From Paenibacillus_F sp047238265 (GTDB lineage Bacteria; Bacillota; Bacilli; Paenibacillales; NBRC-103111): 64,000 bases of DNA. The notes beneath the pieces were generated by a model. It searched no databases and was not told the origin of the DNA. It was given only the letters and a program-made list of their open reading frames with translations. The first letter of the stretch is position 1. Each line of letters starts with the position of its first letter. Below are positions 16,969-25,462 of this stretch, in pieces. The translations under genes were made by a program, and so were the position numbers. The stretch spans positions 1,922,001 to 1,986,000 of the forward strand of contig NZ_JBDFMM010000001.1 in the NCBI RefSeq assembly GCF_047238265.1, written 5' to 3'.

Positions 16969-17514
16969 ATGAGTGAACGCAACAATTCGAATGAGCACCA
17001 TGGCAAAAAGCCAGTAGTACGGCGTCAAATGTCCCGCCGCCAGTTTCTTTCGTACACGCTCGGCGGTACCACTGCTTTCATGGCGGCCGGTATGGTAGCT
17101 CCAATGCTGAGATTCGCGGTGGATCCGGTGCTTCAGCCGAAGAAGGCTTCGGATTGGATCAAAGTAGTTGAAGAAACCAAAATTACGAATGAGCCCAAAT
17201 CATTCACGTTCCAGGTCCATCAGGTGGACGGCTGGTACGAGAGCGATGTGGAACTTACCGCATGGATCACCAAGGGTGAAGACGGCAAAATCTTTGCCTT
17301 GAACCCGACATGCAAGCACTTGGGTTGTACGGTTAACTGGAACAACAATCCGGAGTACAAAAACCAGTATTTTTGCCCATGCCACGGCGCGCATTATACC
17401 GCTGACGGCAAAAACCTTGCGGTAGCTCCAGCTCCGCTGGACGAATACGACGTAAAAATCGATAAAGGATTCGTCTATCTGGGACAGCTGCACGCTAACA
17501 CAAGGGCGAAATAA
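16969..17514 (+). CDS. qcrA: Menaquinol:cytochrome c reductase, Rieske iron-sulfur subunit
   Basis: Iron-sulfur subunit of the bc-type quinol oxidoreductase, anchored in the membrane with its [2Fe-2S] domain outside. The 181-residue protein has an N-terminal SRRQFLSYTLGG segment, a Tat-like signal that stays as anchor. Both Rieske boxes are present: C115-x-H117-LG-C120 and C136-P-C138-H139, with cysteines 120 and 138 as the disulfide pair. The ATG at 16969 follows AGGGGGG at good spacing; an upstream ATG at 16930 has no ribosome site. qcrB follows after 18 bases. Confidence 0.95.
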   Translation: MSERNNSNEHHGKKPVVRRQMSRRQFLSYTLGGTTAFMAAGMVAPMLRFAVDPVLQPKKASDWIKVVEETKITNEPKSFTFQVHQVDGWYESDVELTAWITKGEDGKIFALNPTCKHLGCTVNWNNNPEYKNQYFCPCHGAHYTADGKNLAVAPAPLDEYDVKIDKGFVYLGQLHANTRAK

Positions 17515-17532
17515 GGAGGGCGTAACGATCAG

Positions 17533-18205
17533 ATGTTTAAAAATATGTACAACTGGATCGACGAACGTCTAGATATCACGCCGATCTGGAGGGACGTAGC
17601 CGATCACGAGGTTCCTGAACACGTCAATCCGGCTCACCATTTTTCCGCTTTCGTTTATTGTTTCGGCGGTCTGACGTTCTTTGTCACTGTAATTCAAATT
17701 TTGTCCGGTATGTTCCTGACGATGTATTATACACCGGACATTATCAACGCTTATGCAAGCGTTGACTATTTGCAGCACCAGGTCGCATTCGGCGTTATCG
17801 TGCGCGGTATGCACCACTGGGGAGCATCACTTGTTATCGTTATGATGCTGTTACATACGCTCCGCGTTTTCTTCACGGGCTCCTACAAAGCGCCTCGTGA
17901 AATGAACTGGGTCGTCGGTATGCTGATTTTCTTTGTTATGCTGGGTCTTGGATTTACCGGTTACCTGCTTCCTTGGGATAACAAAGCCTACTATGCTACG
18001 CAAGTAGGGATCAAGATCGCGGCATCGATTCCTTTCCTGGGTCAATATGTTCAAACGTTCCTGCAGGGTGGAGATATTGTAGGTGCGCAGACGCTGACGA
18101 GATTCTTCGCGCTTCACGTGTTCTTCCTACCTGCAGTCTCTCCTAGCATTACTGGCCGGACACTTCTTGATGATTCGCAGGCAGGGGATTTCCGGACCGC
18201 TATAA
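17533..18205 (+). CDS. qcrB: Menaquinol:cytochrome c reductase, cytochrome b6-type subunit (one-base frameshift)
   Basis: Haem-carrying membrane subunit equivalent to cytochrome b6. It has four hydrophobic spans, the haem-ligand histidines in RGMHHWGASL, LLHTLRVF and FFALHVFFLP, and the quinol-site PWDNKAYYATQVG. The frame breaks at about 18137, where an extra T (CAGTCT for CAGCT) diverts the last 20 residues. In the next frame they read LLAGHFLMIRRQGISGPL, the normal C-terminus, with a TAA at 18203-18205. The repaired length is 223 residues. The break has the same TGCAGTCT octamer as trpB and asnS. Confidence 0.93.
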
Positions 18206-18225
18206 AATGAAAGGAGGGTACTTAA

Positions 18226-19117
18226 GTGGCTCACGGACAAAAAGATGGCGAGAAAGTCGTATATGTAGGCGACTCTCGTGTTAAGAAAACAGTAAAAAAT
18301 ACCGTACCTCCGGATTATTCGTCTTATCCGGGTAAATCCGAAGCGTTCATTCCGAACTTTCTATTGAAAGAATGGATGGTTGCCGTTGTATTTCTGGTCG
18401 GTGTATTGTGTCTGGTTATTTCAGAACCGGCGCCGCTCGGCTACCCGGCTGATCCTAAGAACACGGCCTTTATTCCGATTCCGGACTGGTACTTCCTGTT
18501 TATGTACCAACTGCTGAAATATCCGTATACATCGGATCAATACGTAGTTTTCGGTACGCTGATCGTACCCGGACTGATGTTCGGCGGACTTCTTCTGGCT
18601 CCGTTCCTGGATACAGGCAAAGAGCGCCGTTTCTACAGACGCCCGATCGCATCTTCTCTGGCGCTTCTGACGTTAATCGCTTCCGCATACTTGACGTATA
18701 CCTCCTGGCATCATTACCAGCTGGAATTGAAAGCGAGTAACACGATTCCGGAGCATATCAAGCGTGAAGAAGAGATGAAAGAGAAGAAAGCAGACTGGCG
18801 GAGCCGCTTCCGGCGGTGGCGGACAGCAGCAGAAAGCGGCAGGTATCGTCGCGGCAGACGATCCGGCCATGGAGATTTACAAGAAAGCGACTTGCGTATC
18901 TTGTCATGGCGGCGACCTGAAAGGGATGCCGAACAACGGAATCCCGGCACTTCGCGGTGTGGGTGACAAGCATGATAAGGAACAAATCATGAACATCATC
19001 AAGAACGGCCAGGGGGCTATGCAGCCTCAATATAAGGACAACATCGCCAAAGGATTGACCGATGCCGATTTGGACAAATTGTCTGACTGGCTTGCCAAAC
19101 AAAAGAAAGCCCAATAA
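18226..19117 (+). CDS. qcrC: Menaquinol:cytochrome c reductase, subunit IV-cytochrome c fusion (one-base frameshift)
   Basis: Fuses the subunit IV part of a b6f-type complex (three hydrophobic spans, with the quinol-site PIPDWYFLFMYQLLKYP) to a C-terminal cytochrome c domain, as in Bacillus QcrC. The GTG start has AAGGAGGG upstream. The frame slips at about 18787-18790 (GAAAGCAGACT, one extra A or G). The following frame gives a glycine/glutamine-rich linker and then the haem-binding CVSCH and a methionine-containing end. The repaired length is 296 residues. The linker is longer than in B. subtilis QcrC (255 residues). Confidence 0.92.
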
Positions 19118-19127
19118 GCAGTCTAAG

Positions 19128-19160
19128 AACCTGACCGTACGCAGACGGTCAGGTTTTTTT
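19128..19160 (+). terminator. qcrABC terminator
   Basis: A perfect 11-bp stem AACCTGACCGT (19128-19138) / ACGGTCAGGTT (19145-19155) ends in seven T residues. Confidence 0.92.
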
Positions 19161-19224
19161 GTAAAACGAGAATTGTACGCAACGCAAGAGATCCGTTAGC
19201 CGGATTTCCGAGAGGAGCAGAACG

Positions 19225-19884
19225 ATGAGAAATAACGCCATCCTGCATCAGGCGCTTACTCTCTTGAGAAGCCGGCCTATGCTTTGGCTGCTGTTTTGGA
19301 TGAATGCTTTAGGAACGGTATACGGCTACTATTGGTATAAATATCAACTGATAGATACGTACGATTTTGAGCCTGTCTGGTATTTGCCTTTTGTTCCGGA
19401 CAGCCCGACGGCAAGCCTGTTTTTTACGCTTACCCTGCTTTATCTGTTAAGAGACGAACGGACGAACGGAGTCGGCTTGGGAAAACGGTCGCTGCTGCGG
19501 GGATTTGTCGAAGCGTTCGGGCTTGTGACCTCCTTCAAATACGGGATCTGGGCCGTAGCCATGATCTGGTCGGGCTATGCGCTGGGAGATCCGATCGCCT
19601 GGCAGGACTGGATGCTTACCCTTTCTCATCTGGGTATGGCGGTTGAGGCGCTTTTATTCGCTTCGGTGATGACCTACTCGGTTCCCGCCTTGATTCTGGT
19701 AGCCGTTTGGGTGTTCGCGAACGACTTTATGGACTACACAAGAGGAATATTCCCCAGACTTTCCGAGGTTCTCCTGCCTCATCTGGATACGATCCAGTGG
19801 TTTACGATCGGGTTAAGCGCTGCGGGCATTCTTGTGGCGCTTGCTTGGCTGCCTTATCAAAAACACCGGCGCCGCAAGGTCTAA
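19225..19884 (+). CDS. ypjA: YpjA-like membrane protein (DUF1405)
   Basis: A 219-residue integral membrane protein with about six hydrophobic spans (the first is MLWLLFWMNALGTVYGYYW). The start sequence and the position between qcrC and ypjB match YpjA/DUF1405, of unknown function. GAGAGGAG lies 7-10 bases before the ATG. Its stop codon is directly followed by a 16-bp inverted repeat that contains the ribosome site of the next gene. Confidence 0.85.
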   Translation: MRNNAILHQALTLLRSRPMLWLLFWMNALGTVYGYYWYKYQLIDTYDFEPVWYLPFVPDSPTASLFFTLTLLYLLRDERTNGVGLGKRSLLRGFVEAFGLVTSFKYGIWAVAMIWSGYALGDPIAWQDWMLTLSHLGMAVEALLFASVMTYSVPALILVAVWVFANDFMDYTRGIFPRLSEVLLPHLDTIQWFTIGLSAAGILVALAWLPYQKHRRRKV

Positions 19885-19929
19885 ATGTGGACATCCCTCC
19901 ATATGATGTGGTAGGAGGGATGTCCACAT
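19885..19929 (+). promoter_or_regulatory. Perfect hairpin covering the ypjB ribosome site and start
   Basis: A 16-bp perfect inverted repeat (19885-19900 with 19914-19929, loop 13 bases) starts at the base after the ypjA stop codon. Its right arm contains the whole GGAGGG ribosome site (19914-19919) and the first two bases of the ypjB ATG (19928). No T tract follows, so it is not a terminator. In mRNA it should block ypjB translation unless opened, for example by ribosomes finishing ypjA. Confidence 0.75.
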
Positions 19930-20797
19930 GTTGTTTAGTTCTTGCAGGCGGATGATCGGATTGCTCGGAGCATGGGCAATCTTCATTTCGGCAGCGGCCG
20001 GATGTGCGCCCGCTCCGAAAGAAGCGGTTCCCGCGGCATCGATGACTCCGGTTCAAATGAAGACGGCTGAAGCTTTGAATGAAGCCGCAGAACAGCTGTA
20101 CAAGCTGTCGGAGCAGGGGAAAACGACCGAAGCCAGAATCGAACTGGAGCAGCTCGGAGATCTTGCGACGAAGCTGACGTATGACGGTTCGATTACGATA
20201 GAGGGGTTGCACGCTCTGACGGAAACGATCACGGAGGCGAAGAAAACCTATGCCTCTGTTTCTTTTTCCCTGGATGAAGCGCGCTTTGCCGCCGCAAAAA
20301 TAAGACTGGCCGCCGACGCGCTGACCCACCGGGGACAGCCGATGTGGCTCCAGTACTACAAGCTGATTAAAGATGACCTGAAACGAATCGGTGCGAACGT
20401 GGCGGCACGCAAAAAACTTGAAGCTTTACTGGATTACAACAAGCTGTACCGGCATATGTCGACGATTCGTCCGGCCCTGCTTATCAGCCGTGCTCCCGCG
20501 GAAGTGGAGAAGCTGGATTCCCTTCTCGTGTTCATGAAAAAGGAATTGTCCGCGCCCGCTCCCGACAAGGAGAATGTGCTTCGAGCTTCGGAGGAATTCG
20601 GCAAGACGATCGACGCGATATTCGGCCGTTCCGACCGCGAAGCTTTTCTGCCGCTGCCCGACACGCAGGAACCGGTATTCTGGTCACTGGGAGTCGGCGC
20701 GTTCATCATCGGCGTCCTGCTGTTTGCCGGTTGGAGGATGTTCCGGCTGAAGCCGGGTTACGACACCGTCCGGCATAAAAATAAAGAAGGCTTCTAG
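19928..20797 (+). CDS. ypjB: Sporulation protein YpjB
   Basis: A 289-residue protein with an N-terminal hydrophobic signal ending in a lipobox-like AAAGC, a long helical region rich in Glu/Ala/Leu, and one C-terminal span (FWSLGVGAFIIGVLLFAGWRMF) followed by a basic tail. It matches the YpjB sporulation family by architecture and by its place after ypjA; the molecular role is unknown. GGAGGG is eight bases before the ATG, inside the hairpin described at 19885-19929. Its end meets the convergent YitT-family gene in a shared CTAG. Confidence 0.8.
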   Translation: MLFSSCRRMIGLLGAWAIFISAAAGCAPAPKEAVPAASMTPVQMKTAEALNEAAEQLYKLSEQGKTTEARIELEQLGDLATKLTYDGSITIEGLHALTETITEAKKTYASVSFSLDEARFAAAKIRLAADALTHRGQPMWLQYYKLIKDDLKRIGANVAARKKLEALLDYNKLYRHMSTIRPALLISRAPAEVEKLDSLLVFMKKELSAPAPDKENVLRASEEFGKTIDAIFGRSDREAFLPLPDTQEPVFWSLGVGAFIIGVLLFAGWRMFRLKPGYDTVRHKNKEGF

Positions 20798-20814
20798 TCA
20801 ACCTTGAAGCCTTC
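20786..20814 (-). terminator. Convergent terminator of the YitT-family gene
   Basis: GAAGGCTTC (20786-20794) and GAAGCCTTC (20806-20814) form a 9-bp stem spanning the two convergent gene ends. On the minus strand it is followed by a T-rich run (TTTATTTTTAT); on the plus strand it is not. Confidence 0.6.
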
Positions 20815-21672
20815 TCCCAGTACTTCGTGCACTTCGTTGATAATGATGAATGCGGCGGGGTCAATGAATTTGACCAGTTCTTTAAGCCGCCTCATTTCCT
20901 GCCGGTAGACTACGCAGTAGACCACTTCTTTCTCTTGACGGGAGAAAGCTCCCTTGGCCGGGAAAAGGGTGACTCCCCGGTCCAACTCCTTTTGAATCAT
21001 CTGCGACACTTGTTCCGCATCATTGGTAATGATCGTAAATGCTTTGGCGGAATGCGAGCCCTCGGTAATGTAGTCGATCATTTTGGAGCCGATAAACACG
21101 CTGACCAGCGAGTAGAGTACTTTTTCCTTCGGTATGTAGAGTAAAGACGTGCCGATCACGATGAGGTCGATGAGCAGGATGACCTGCCCGACGCTCCAGC
21201 CCTTCCACTTGTTGCCGAGCTGGGCAAGAATATCCGATCCCCCGGTCGTTCCCCCGAAACGAAATACGATGCCGAGTCCAAGGCCTATCGTAAATCCCGC
21301 ATACAATGCGGCAAGCAAATAATCCTGCTTGGTAATGAAGGGGATAATCCATCCTTTGCCGATCATGATTTCCATAACCCACAAGAAAAACGACGAAGAA
21401 AGAGACCCGAAAATCGTGTAGACCATAGCTTTGGAGCCGAAATGTCTCCATCCCAAGTAAAAGAGCGGCACATTCAGTACGAGCGTCGTTGCGGAAGGCG
21501 GAAGCTGGAAAATATAGTGCAGAAGCAGCGAAATACCCGTTAGTCCGCCTTCCATAAGCTCATTGGGAATAACAAAATAATGCACCCCGAACGAAAAGAT
21601 GGCGGTTCCGAATGCGATCGGCAAAAACTGCTTCAAATACGGCATTGTCTTATCTTTTAATGCCATGGCCAT
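20794..21672 (-). CDS. ypjC: YitT-family membrane protein (DUF161/DUF2179)
   Basis: A 292-residue protein with five or six N-terminal membrane spans (for example FLPIAFGTAIFSFGVHYFVIP) that include the conserved ELMEGGLTGIS and FGGTTGGSDILA. A cytosolic DUF2179 domain follows at the C-terminus (AFTIITNDAEQVSQMI). The start at 21672 was chosen for the GGAGGAAAC site upstream; the frame stays open for another 36 codons but without a ribosome site. The B. subtilis homologue ypjC sits in the same place, here inverted. Transport function is unproven. Confidence 0.85.
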   Translation of the reverse strand: MAMALKDKTMPYLKQFLPIAFGTAIFSFGVHYFVIPNELMEGGLTGISLLLHYIFQLPPSATTLVLNVPLFYLGWRHFGSKAMVYTIFGSLSSSFFLWVMEIMIGKGWIIPFITKQDYLLAALYAGFTIGLGLGIVFRFGGTTGGSDILAQLGNKWKGWSVGQVILLIDLIVIGTSLLYIPKEKVLYSLVSVFIGSKMIDYITEGSHSAKAFTIITNDAEQVSQMIQKELDRGVTLFPAKGAFSRQEKEVVYCVVYRQEMRRLKELVKFIDPAAFIIINEVHEVLGEGFKVD

Positions 21673-21790
21673 GATTGTTTCCTCCTTCCCGGTCTTGCCA
21701 CTCATCACCAATCCTATTGTAATGAAATTCGGGTCCGTTGTCATCCGGGTCCCTGCCGGAACATAGTTTTCCCCTGCCAATCATAAAGGA

Positions 21791-21826
21791 AAAACAGGCC
21801 GTTCGATTCATTGGCCTGTTTTTTTG
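21791..21826. terminator. Bidirectional terminator
   Basis: AAAACAGGCC (21791-21800) and GGCCTGTTTT (21813-21822) form a 10-bp stem with A and T tracts on both sides. It ends the minus-strand gene at 21844. Confidence 0.8.
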
Positions 21827-21843
21827 CATGGGAAGAAAAACCG

Positions 21844-22275
21844 TTAGTAAAATTCTTTTTTGCGGTATTTACCCACAAAGCCGGCTAATCCGAGCAGACC
21901 TATAAAGCCCAGCCAATCCCAATCGGGATCGTCTCTCCTTGCGGAGTCGGATACTTTGGAGTCGAACTGCATCAGATTGACGTTATATGGTTTGGATGGA
22001 GGGTAATCGCCCGGCTTGGGAGTCGGGTCCAGCGGAGGCTGGGGCAGGCTGGTGCCTACGCCGCCGTTAGAATACTCCGAAGGATCGGCCGTTCCGGCGG
22101 ACCCGCTGATGCCGGACTTGACCGGCTGAGTTCCGTAGGAAGAGGGCCGATTACCCGGATAACCGAGCGTTCCAGGTTCTCCCTTAGTGTTCCGGTCAGC
22201 GGATTGCGCGATGCAGGTGCCGCATACGGATAAGAGCATCATTACGCAGAGCGAAAAACTGTACAGCCGTTTCAT
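21844..22275 (-). CDS. Small secreted WGxxGxxG-type protein
   Basis: 143 residues: a signal peptide (FSLCVMMLLSVCGTCIAQS), a low-complexity middle rich in Gly, Pro, Ser and Asn, and a short C-terminal anchor DWDWLGFIGLLGLAGFVGKYRKK. This end resembles the WGxxGxxG sorting-like tails seen in Bacillota surface proteins, here with WLGFIGLLG. The function is unknown. AAGGCGGG precedes the ATG, and a terminator follows at 21791-21826. It stands alone between two transcription units. Confidence 0.7.
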   Translation of the reverse strand: MKRLYSFSLCVMMLLSVCGTCIAQSADRNTKGEPGTLGYPGNRPSSYGTQPVKSGISGSAGTADPSEYSNGGVGTSLPQPPLDPTPKPGDYPPSKPYNVNLMQFDSKVSDSARRDDPDWDWLGFIGLLGLAGFVGKYRKKEFY

Positions 22276-22449
22276 CTGAATCCCGCCTTCTTGTATGACT
22301 TCGCTTGCTGCTTATCTTTGGTTTTCCCTGTAGTCTGAATGTCATACAAGGAAAGTGTTGTCCGAAAATCGAAAATTGCAATAAAAACGAGTCTATAATA
22401 AGATGTTGGTAAGATTTAAGTTAGGCTGGAAAGAAAGAGAGGCCCTTTT

Positions 22450-22788
22450 ATGGCGGAACGTTCAATGAAGGATCTGCAGCAGGAAGTGGATACATACATA
22501 TCGCAGTTTAAAGAAGGCTATTTCAGTCCGCTTGCCATGCTGGCCAGAATGTCCGAGGAAGTCGGAGAGTTGGCCAGGGAAGTCAATCACCAGTTCGGGG
22601 AAAAGCCTAAAAAAGCGTCCGAAGAAGAAAATTCGATAGAGCTGGAGCTCGGTGACATTTTATTTATCACCATTTGCTTCGCCAATTCACTGGGGATTGA
22701 TTTAACGGAAGCGCACGATAAAGTGATGAAGAAGTTCAACACCCGGGATGCGGACAGGTGGACGAAAATAAACACCGATTCCGACTAA
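22450..22788 (+). CDS. ypjD: MazG-like nucleotide pyrophosphohydrolase
   Basis: A 112-residue all-alpha NTP pyrophosphohydrolase. The metal-binding SEEVGELAREV motif and the later LELGDILF supply the acidic residues of the MazG/YpjD family, which removes pyrophosphate from nucleotides. A TATAAT-like -10 occurs at about 22396 without a clear -35. The gene order ypjD-(TPR)-dapB-mgsA follows B. subtilis, with a TPR gene inserted. Confidence 0.88.
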   Translation: MAERSMKDLQQEVDTYISQFKEGYFSPLAMLARMSEEVGELAREVNHQFGEKPKKASEEENSIELELGDILFITICFANSLGIDLTEAHDKVMKKFNTRDADRWTKINTDSD

Positions 22789-22843
22789 ACCTCATATGCT
22801 GTACCATCCCCGGCTCTTTTGCGGGCGGAAGGAGGATGGACGG

Positions 22844-23365
22844 ATGGACGGGGAACACGAAATTCAGAAGGCCTACGAGGCTATTCTGAACAATGATTTT
22901 GAAGAGGCGATCACTTGGTTCGAAAAGGCGGTTTTAGCGGAGCCAGGCAACGCTTCTTACCATTATAAGCTTTCGATTACGTACGCCAGGAGCGGAAAGC
23001 TCGCTAAAGCGATCGAGCATGCGGTCGACGCTTACGGACTGGAACCCGAAAGCGAAGCTTATGAGTATCATCTGACTACGCTGAAAGCCAAAGCACTGAT
23101 TGCGGAAGCGGACAAGTGTCTGGACCAAAGCAAGGACAGGGAGCAGCTTAAAACCGCGATCGTTCTGCTGAAGCAGGCGGCTGCCCTGGATCCGCTTAGT
23201 GCCGAGGCCTGCTTGAAGCTAGCAGCCGCTTACGCGGGCGTAAACGACTTTGATCTGGCCGTACATGCGGCCGAAGAGGCCATTCGCCTTGAACCGCTGA
23301 ATAAAGCAGCCGCGGAACTGCTGGATGAGTACCGCAGGAAGCTGCGCCAGTATTTGAAACCTTAA
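22844..23365 (+). CDS. Tetratricopeptide-repeat protein
   Basis: A 173-residue soluble protein made of TPR units. Examples are AYEAILNNDFEEAITWFEKAVLAEPG, SYHYKLSITYARSGKLAKAIEHAVDAYGLEP and the C-terminal AAAYAGVNDFDLAVHAAEEAIRLEP. Such repeats bind proteins. ATG 22844 follows GGAAGGAGG at good spacing; upstream codons in the same frame lack a site. It lies between ypjD and dapB on the same strand and is probably co-transcribed with them. Its partner is unknown. Confidence 0.8.
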   Translation: MDGEHEIQKAYEAILNNDFEEAITWFEKAVLAEPGNASYHYKLSITYARSGKLAKAIEHAVDAYGLEPESEAYEYHLTTLKAKALIAEADKCLDQSKDREQLKTAIVLLKQAAALDPLSAEACLKLAAAYAGVNDFDLAVHAAEEAIRLEPLNKAAAELLDEYRRKLRQYLKP

Positions 23366-23399
23366 ACACTGCACAAGATAAGAAAGGGCGGTATATGTG

Positions 23400-24206
23400 A
23401 TGACTCAAGAAGTAATTAAAGTAGCGGTTGCCGGAGCAAGCGGACGGATGGGCCGTGAAGTAGTAAAAATGGTGCTCGGAGATTCTTCATTAAAGCTGGT
23501 GGCTGCCGTTGACCGGTCCTCCGGTCCGGTAGACGCGGCCTCTCTGGTGGGGCTTCCGGATTGCGGCGTTAAAATGTCCAACGATCTGGAACTGGCAATG
23601 GTTGAAGGCAAAGCGGACGTTCTGGTTGACTTCACCGGACCTCAGAGCGCTGTCGCCAATACGGCGCTGGCTATCCGTCACGGCGTTAGACCGGTAATCG
23701 GAACGACGGGCTTTACGACACGGGATATCGAAGAGTTGGACAAACAATGCAAGGAGAAAAAAATCGGCGGACTGATCGCTCCCAATTTCTCCATCGGCGC
23801 TATTCTGATGATGAAATTCGCTTCCCAGGCGGCGAAATATTTTCCTCACCTGGAAATCATCGAATATCACGGGGACCAGAAGCTTGATGCCCCTTCAGGC
23901 ACTTCCGTCAAAACGGCTGAACTGATCTCCAAGAACCGGGAAGAATTCCGGCAAGGTAATCCCAAGGAAGAGGAACAGCTTGAAGGAGCGCGCGGAGCTT
24001 ATTATAACGGCTTCCGTATCCACAGTGTCCGGCTTCCGGGAGTTTTTGCCCAGCAGGAGGTTATTATGGGGGCATACGGAGAATCGCTTAAAATCCGCCA
24101 TGATTCTTACGAGCGGGCGGCTTACATGCCGGGCGTCAATACAGCCGTGCATAAAGTGATGACTTATGAAGGCATGATCTACGGGTTCGAACATTTTATC
24201 GACTGA
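23400..24206 (+). CDS. dapB: 4-hydroxy-tetrahydrodipicolinate reductase
   Basis: Reduces HTPA to tetrahydrodipicolinate with NAD(P)H in lysine and diaminopimelate synthesis, which also feeds dipicolinate in spores. The 268-residue protein has the nucleotide-binding GASGRMG at residues 12-18, the GTTGFT segment, and the signature EYHGDQKLDAPSGTS with the substrate lysine and histidine. ATG 23400 is favoured over the adjacent GTG 23397 by spacing from AAAGGGCGG. Confidence 0.95.
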   Translation: MTQEVIKVAVAGASGRMGREVVKMVLGDSSLKLVAAVDRSSGPVDAASLVGLPDCGVKMSNDLELAMVEGKADVLVDFTGPQSAVANTALAIRHGVRPVIGTTGFTTRDIEELDKQCKEKKIGGLIAPNFSIGAILMMKFASQAAKYFPHLEIIEYHGDQKLDAPSGTSVKTAELISKNREEFRQGNPKEEEQLEGARGAYYNGFRIHSVRLPGVFAQQEVIMGAYGESLKIRHDSYERAAYMPGVNTAVHKVMTYEGMIYGFEHFID

Positions 24207-24321
24207 TTGACCGAACTTCTCATTCCCGCAAGCGGACTTTCTATAACCTATTTATTATGCTCCTCTAACGAAACATACATATCAGCAGACCCCCTGGAGG
24301 CAGGGAAGGGAGAGTTTACAA

Positions 24322-24744
24322 GTGAGCTTAAATATTGCCTTAATCGCCCATGACCGCAAGAAAGACGAGATGGTCAATTTCGTAACCGCCTATGAAAAGG
24401 TGTTCGATGGGAACCGGCTATTCGCAACCGGAACTACGGGCCAACGGATTATGGAAAATACAAGTTTGACGATCCACCGCTTTATGTCAGGTCCTCTTGG
24501 CGGGGATCAGCAGATCGGTGCGATGGTAGCTCAAAACGAGATGGACCTCATTATTTTCCTGCGGGATCCATTGATGGCCCAACCGCATGAACCCGATATC
24601 ATCGCTCTGCTCCGTTTATCCGACGTAATGGGCATTCCCGTCGCCACGAATATCGCTACCGCGGAGCTTCTTGTCCGCGCTCTGGACAGAGGGGATTTCG
24701 CATGGCGGGAGCTTGTCCACAAGTACAAGCCGGGTGAAGCGTAA
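24322..24744 (+). CDS. mgsA: Methylglyoxal synthase
   Basis: Converts dihydroxyacetone phosphate to methylglyoxal and phosphate, a glycolytic bypass. The 140-residue protein begins LNIALIAHDRKKDEM, has the phosphate-binding ATGTTG at residues 35-40, SGPLGGDQQIG, and FLRDPL with the catalytic aspartate. The GTG start follows GGGAGAG. The stop overlaps the start of bshB1. Placing a methylglyoxal producer beside bacillithiol genes is the B. subtilis arrangement and fits thiol-dependent detoxification. Confidence 0.95.
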   Translation: MSLNIALIAHDRKKDEMVNFVTAYEKVFDGNRLFATGTTGQRIMENTSLTIHRFMSGPLGGDQQIGAMVAQNEMDLIIFLRDPLMAQPHEPDIIALLRLSDVMGIPVATNIATAELLVRALDRGDFAWRELVHKYKPGEA

Positions 24745-25460
24745 TGCAGACCGTAGATATCCTCGTATTCGGGGCACATGCGGATGATGCGGAGATCGGA
24801 ATGGGCGGTACCATTCTGAAGCACACAAAAGCGGGTTATACCGTAGGCTTGTGCGATCTGACCCGGTCCGAAATGTCTTCGAACGGAACGCCTGAAAACC
24901 GGCTGGAAGAAGCGAACAAGGCCGCGGAAGCGATGGGGATTGTGCTCCGTTCCAATCTGGGACTTCCCGACCGTGGCTTATCCGCCGGCTCGAAGGATCA
25001 GATTGACGCGATAACCAAAGAAATCCGGCTGAGAAAACCGAAAATTGTATTTGCGCCGTACTGGGAAGACCGCCATCCCGACCATATCGCGTGCTCGCAT
25101 CTGGTCCAGGAAGCGGTTTTCAACGCGAAACTCAGACGGTATTTGCCTGAAAGCGAAGCTTTTCAAGTCGATAGCCTTTTCTTTTATTTCATTAATGACA
25201 CGATTGACCCGGACATCGTGGTAGATGTCTCGGACACATACCCCGGCAAGAAAGAAGTGTTACAAGCTTACCGTTCCCAATTCACGCCTCCTCAGGTGGG
25301 CGAAGACATCGTGCTGACCCCTCTGAACCGGAATTACGTGGAACGCGTGGAAGCGAGAGACGCGCTGCTTGGACAGAAGCGGATGATGGCTTACGCGGAA
25401 GGGTTTATGTCCAAGCTGCCCGTCGCACTCCAATACTTTCTGCCCAAGAAAGGAACCTGA
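24744..25460 (+). CDS. bshB1: Bacillithiol N-acetylglucosaminyl-malate deacetylase
   Basis: Zinc-dependent PIG-L/LmbE-family deacetylase that removes the acetyl group from GlcNAc-malate, the second step of bacillithiol synthesis. The 238-residue protein has the metal motif AHADD at residues 11-15 and the third ligand in DRHPDH. It overlaps mgsA by one base and is followed by bshA after two bases, so the two steps of the pathway are made together. Confidence 0.93.
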   Translation: MQTVDILVFGAHADDAEIGMGGTILKHTKAGYTVGLCDLTRSEMSSNGTPENRLEEANKAAEAMGIVLRSNLGLPDRGLSAGSKDQIDAITKEIRLRKPKIVFAPYWEDRHPDHIACSHLVQEAVFNAKLRRYLPESEAFQVDSLFFYFINDTIDPDIVVDVSDTYPGKKEVLQAYRSQFTPPQVGEDIVLTPLNRNYVERVEARDALLGQKRMMAYAEGFMSKLPVALQYFLPKKGT

Positions 25461-25462
25461 GC

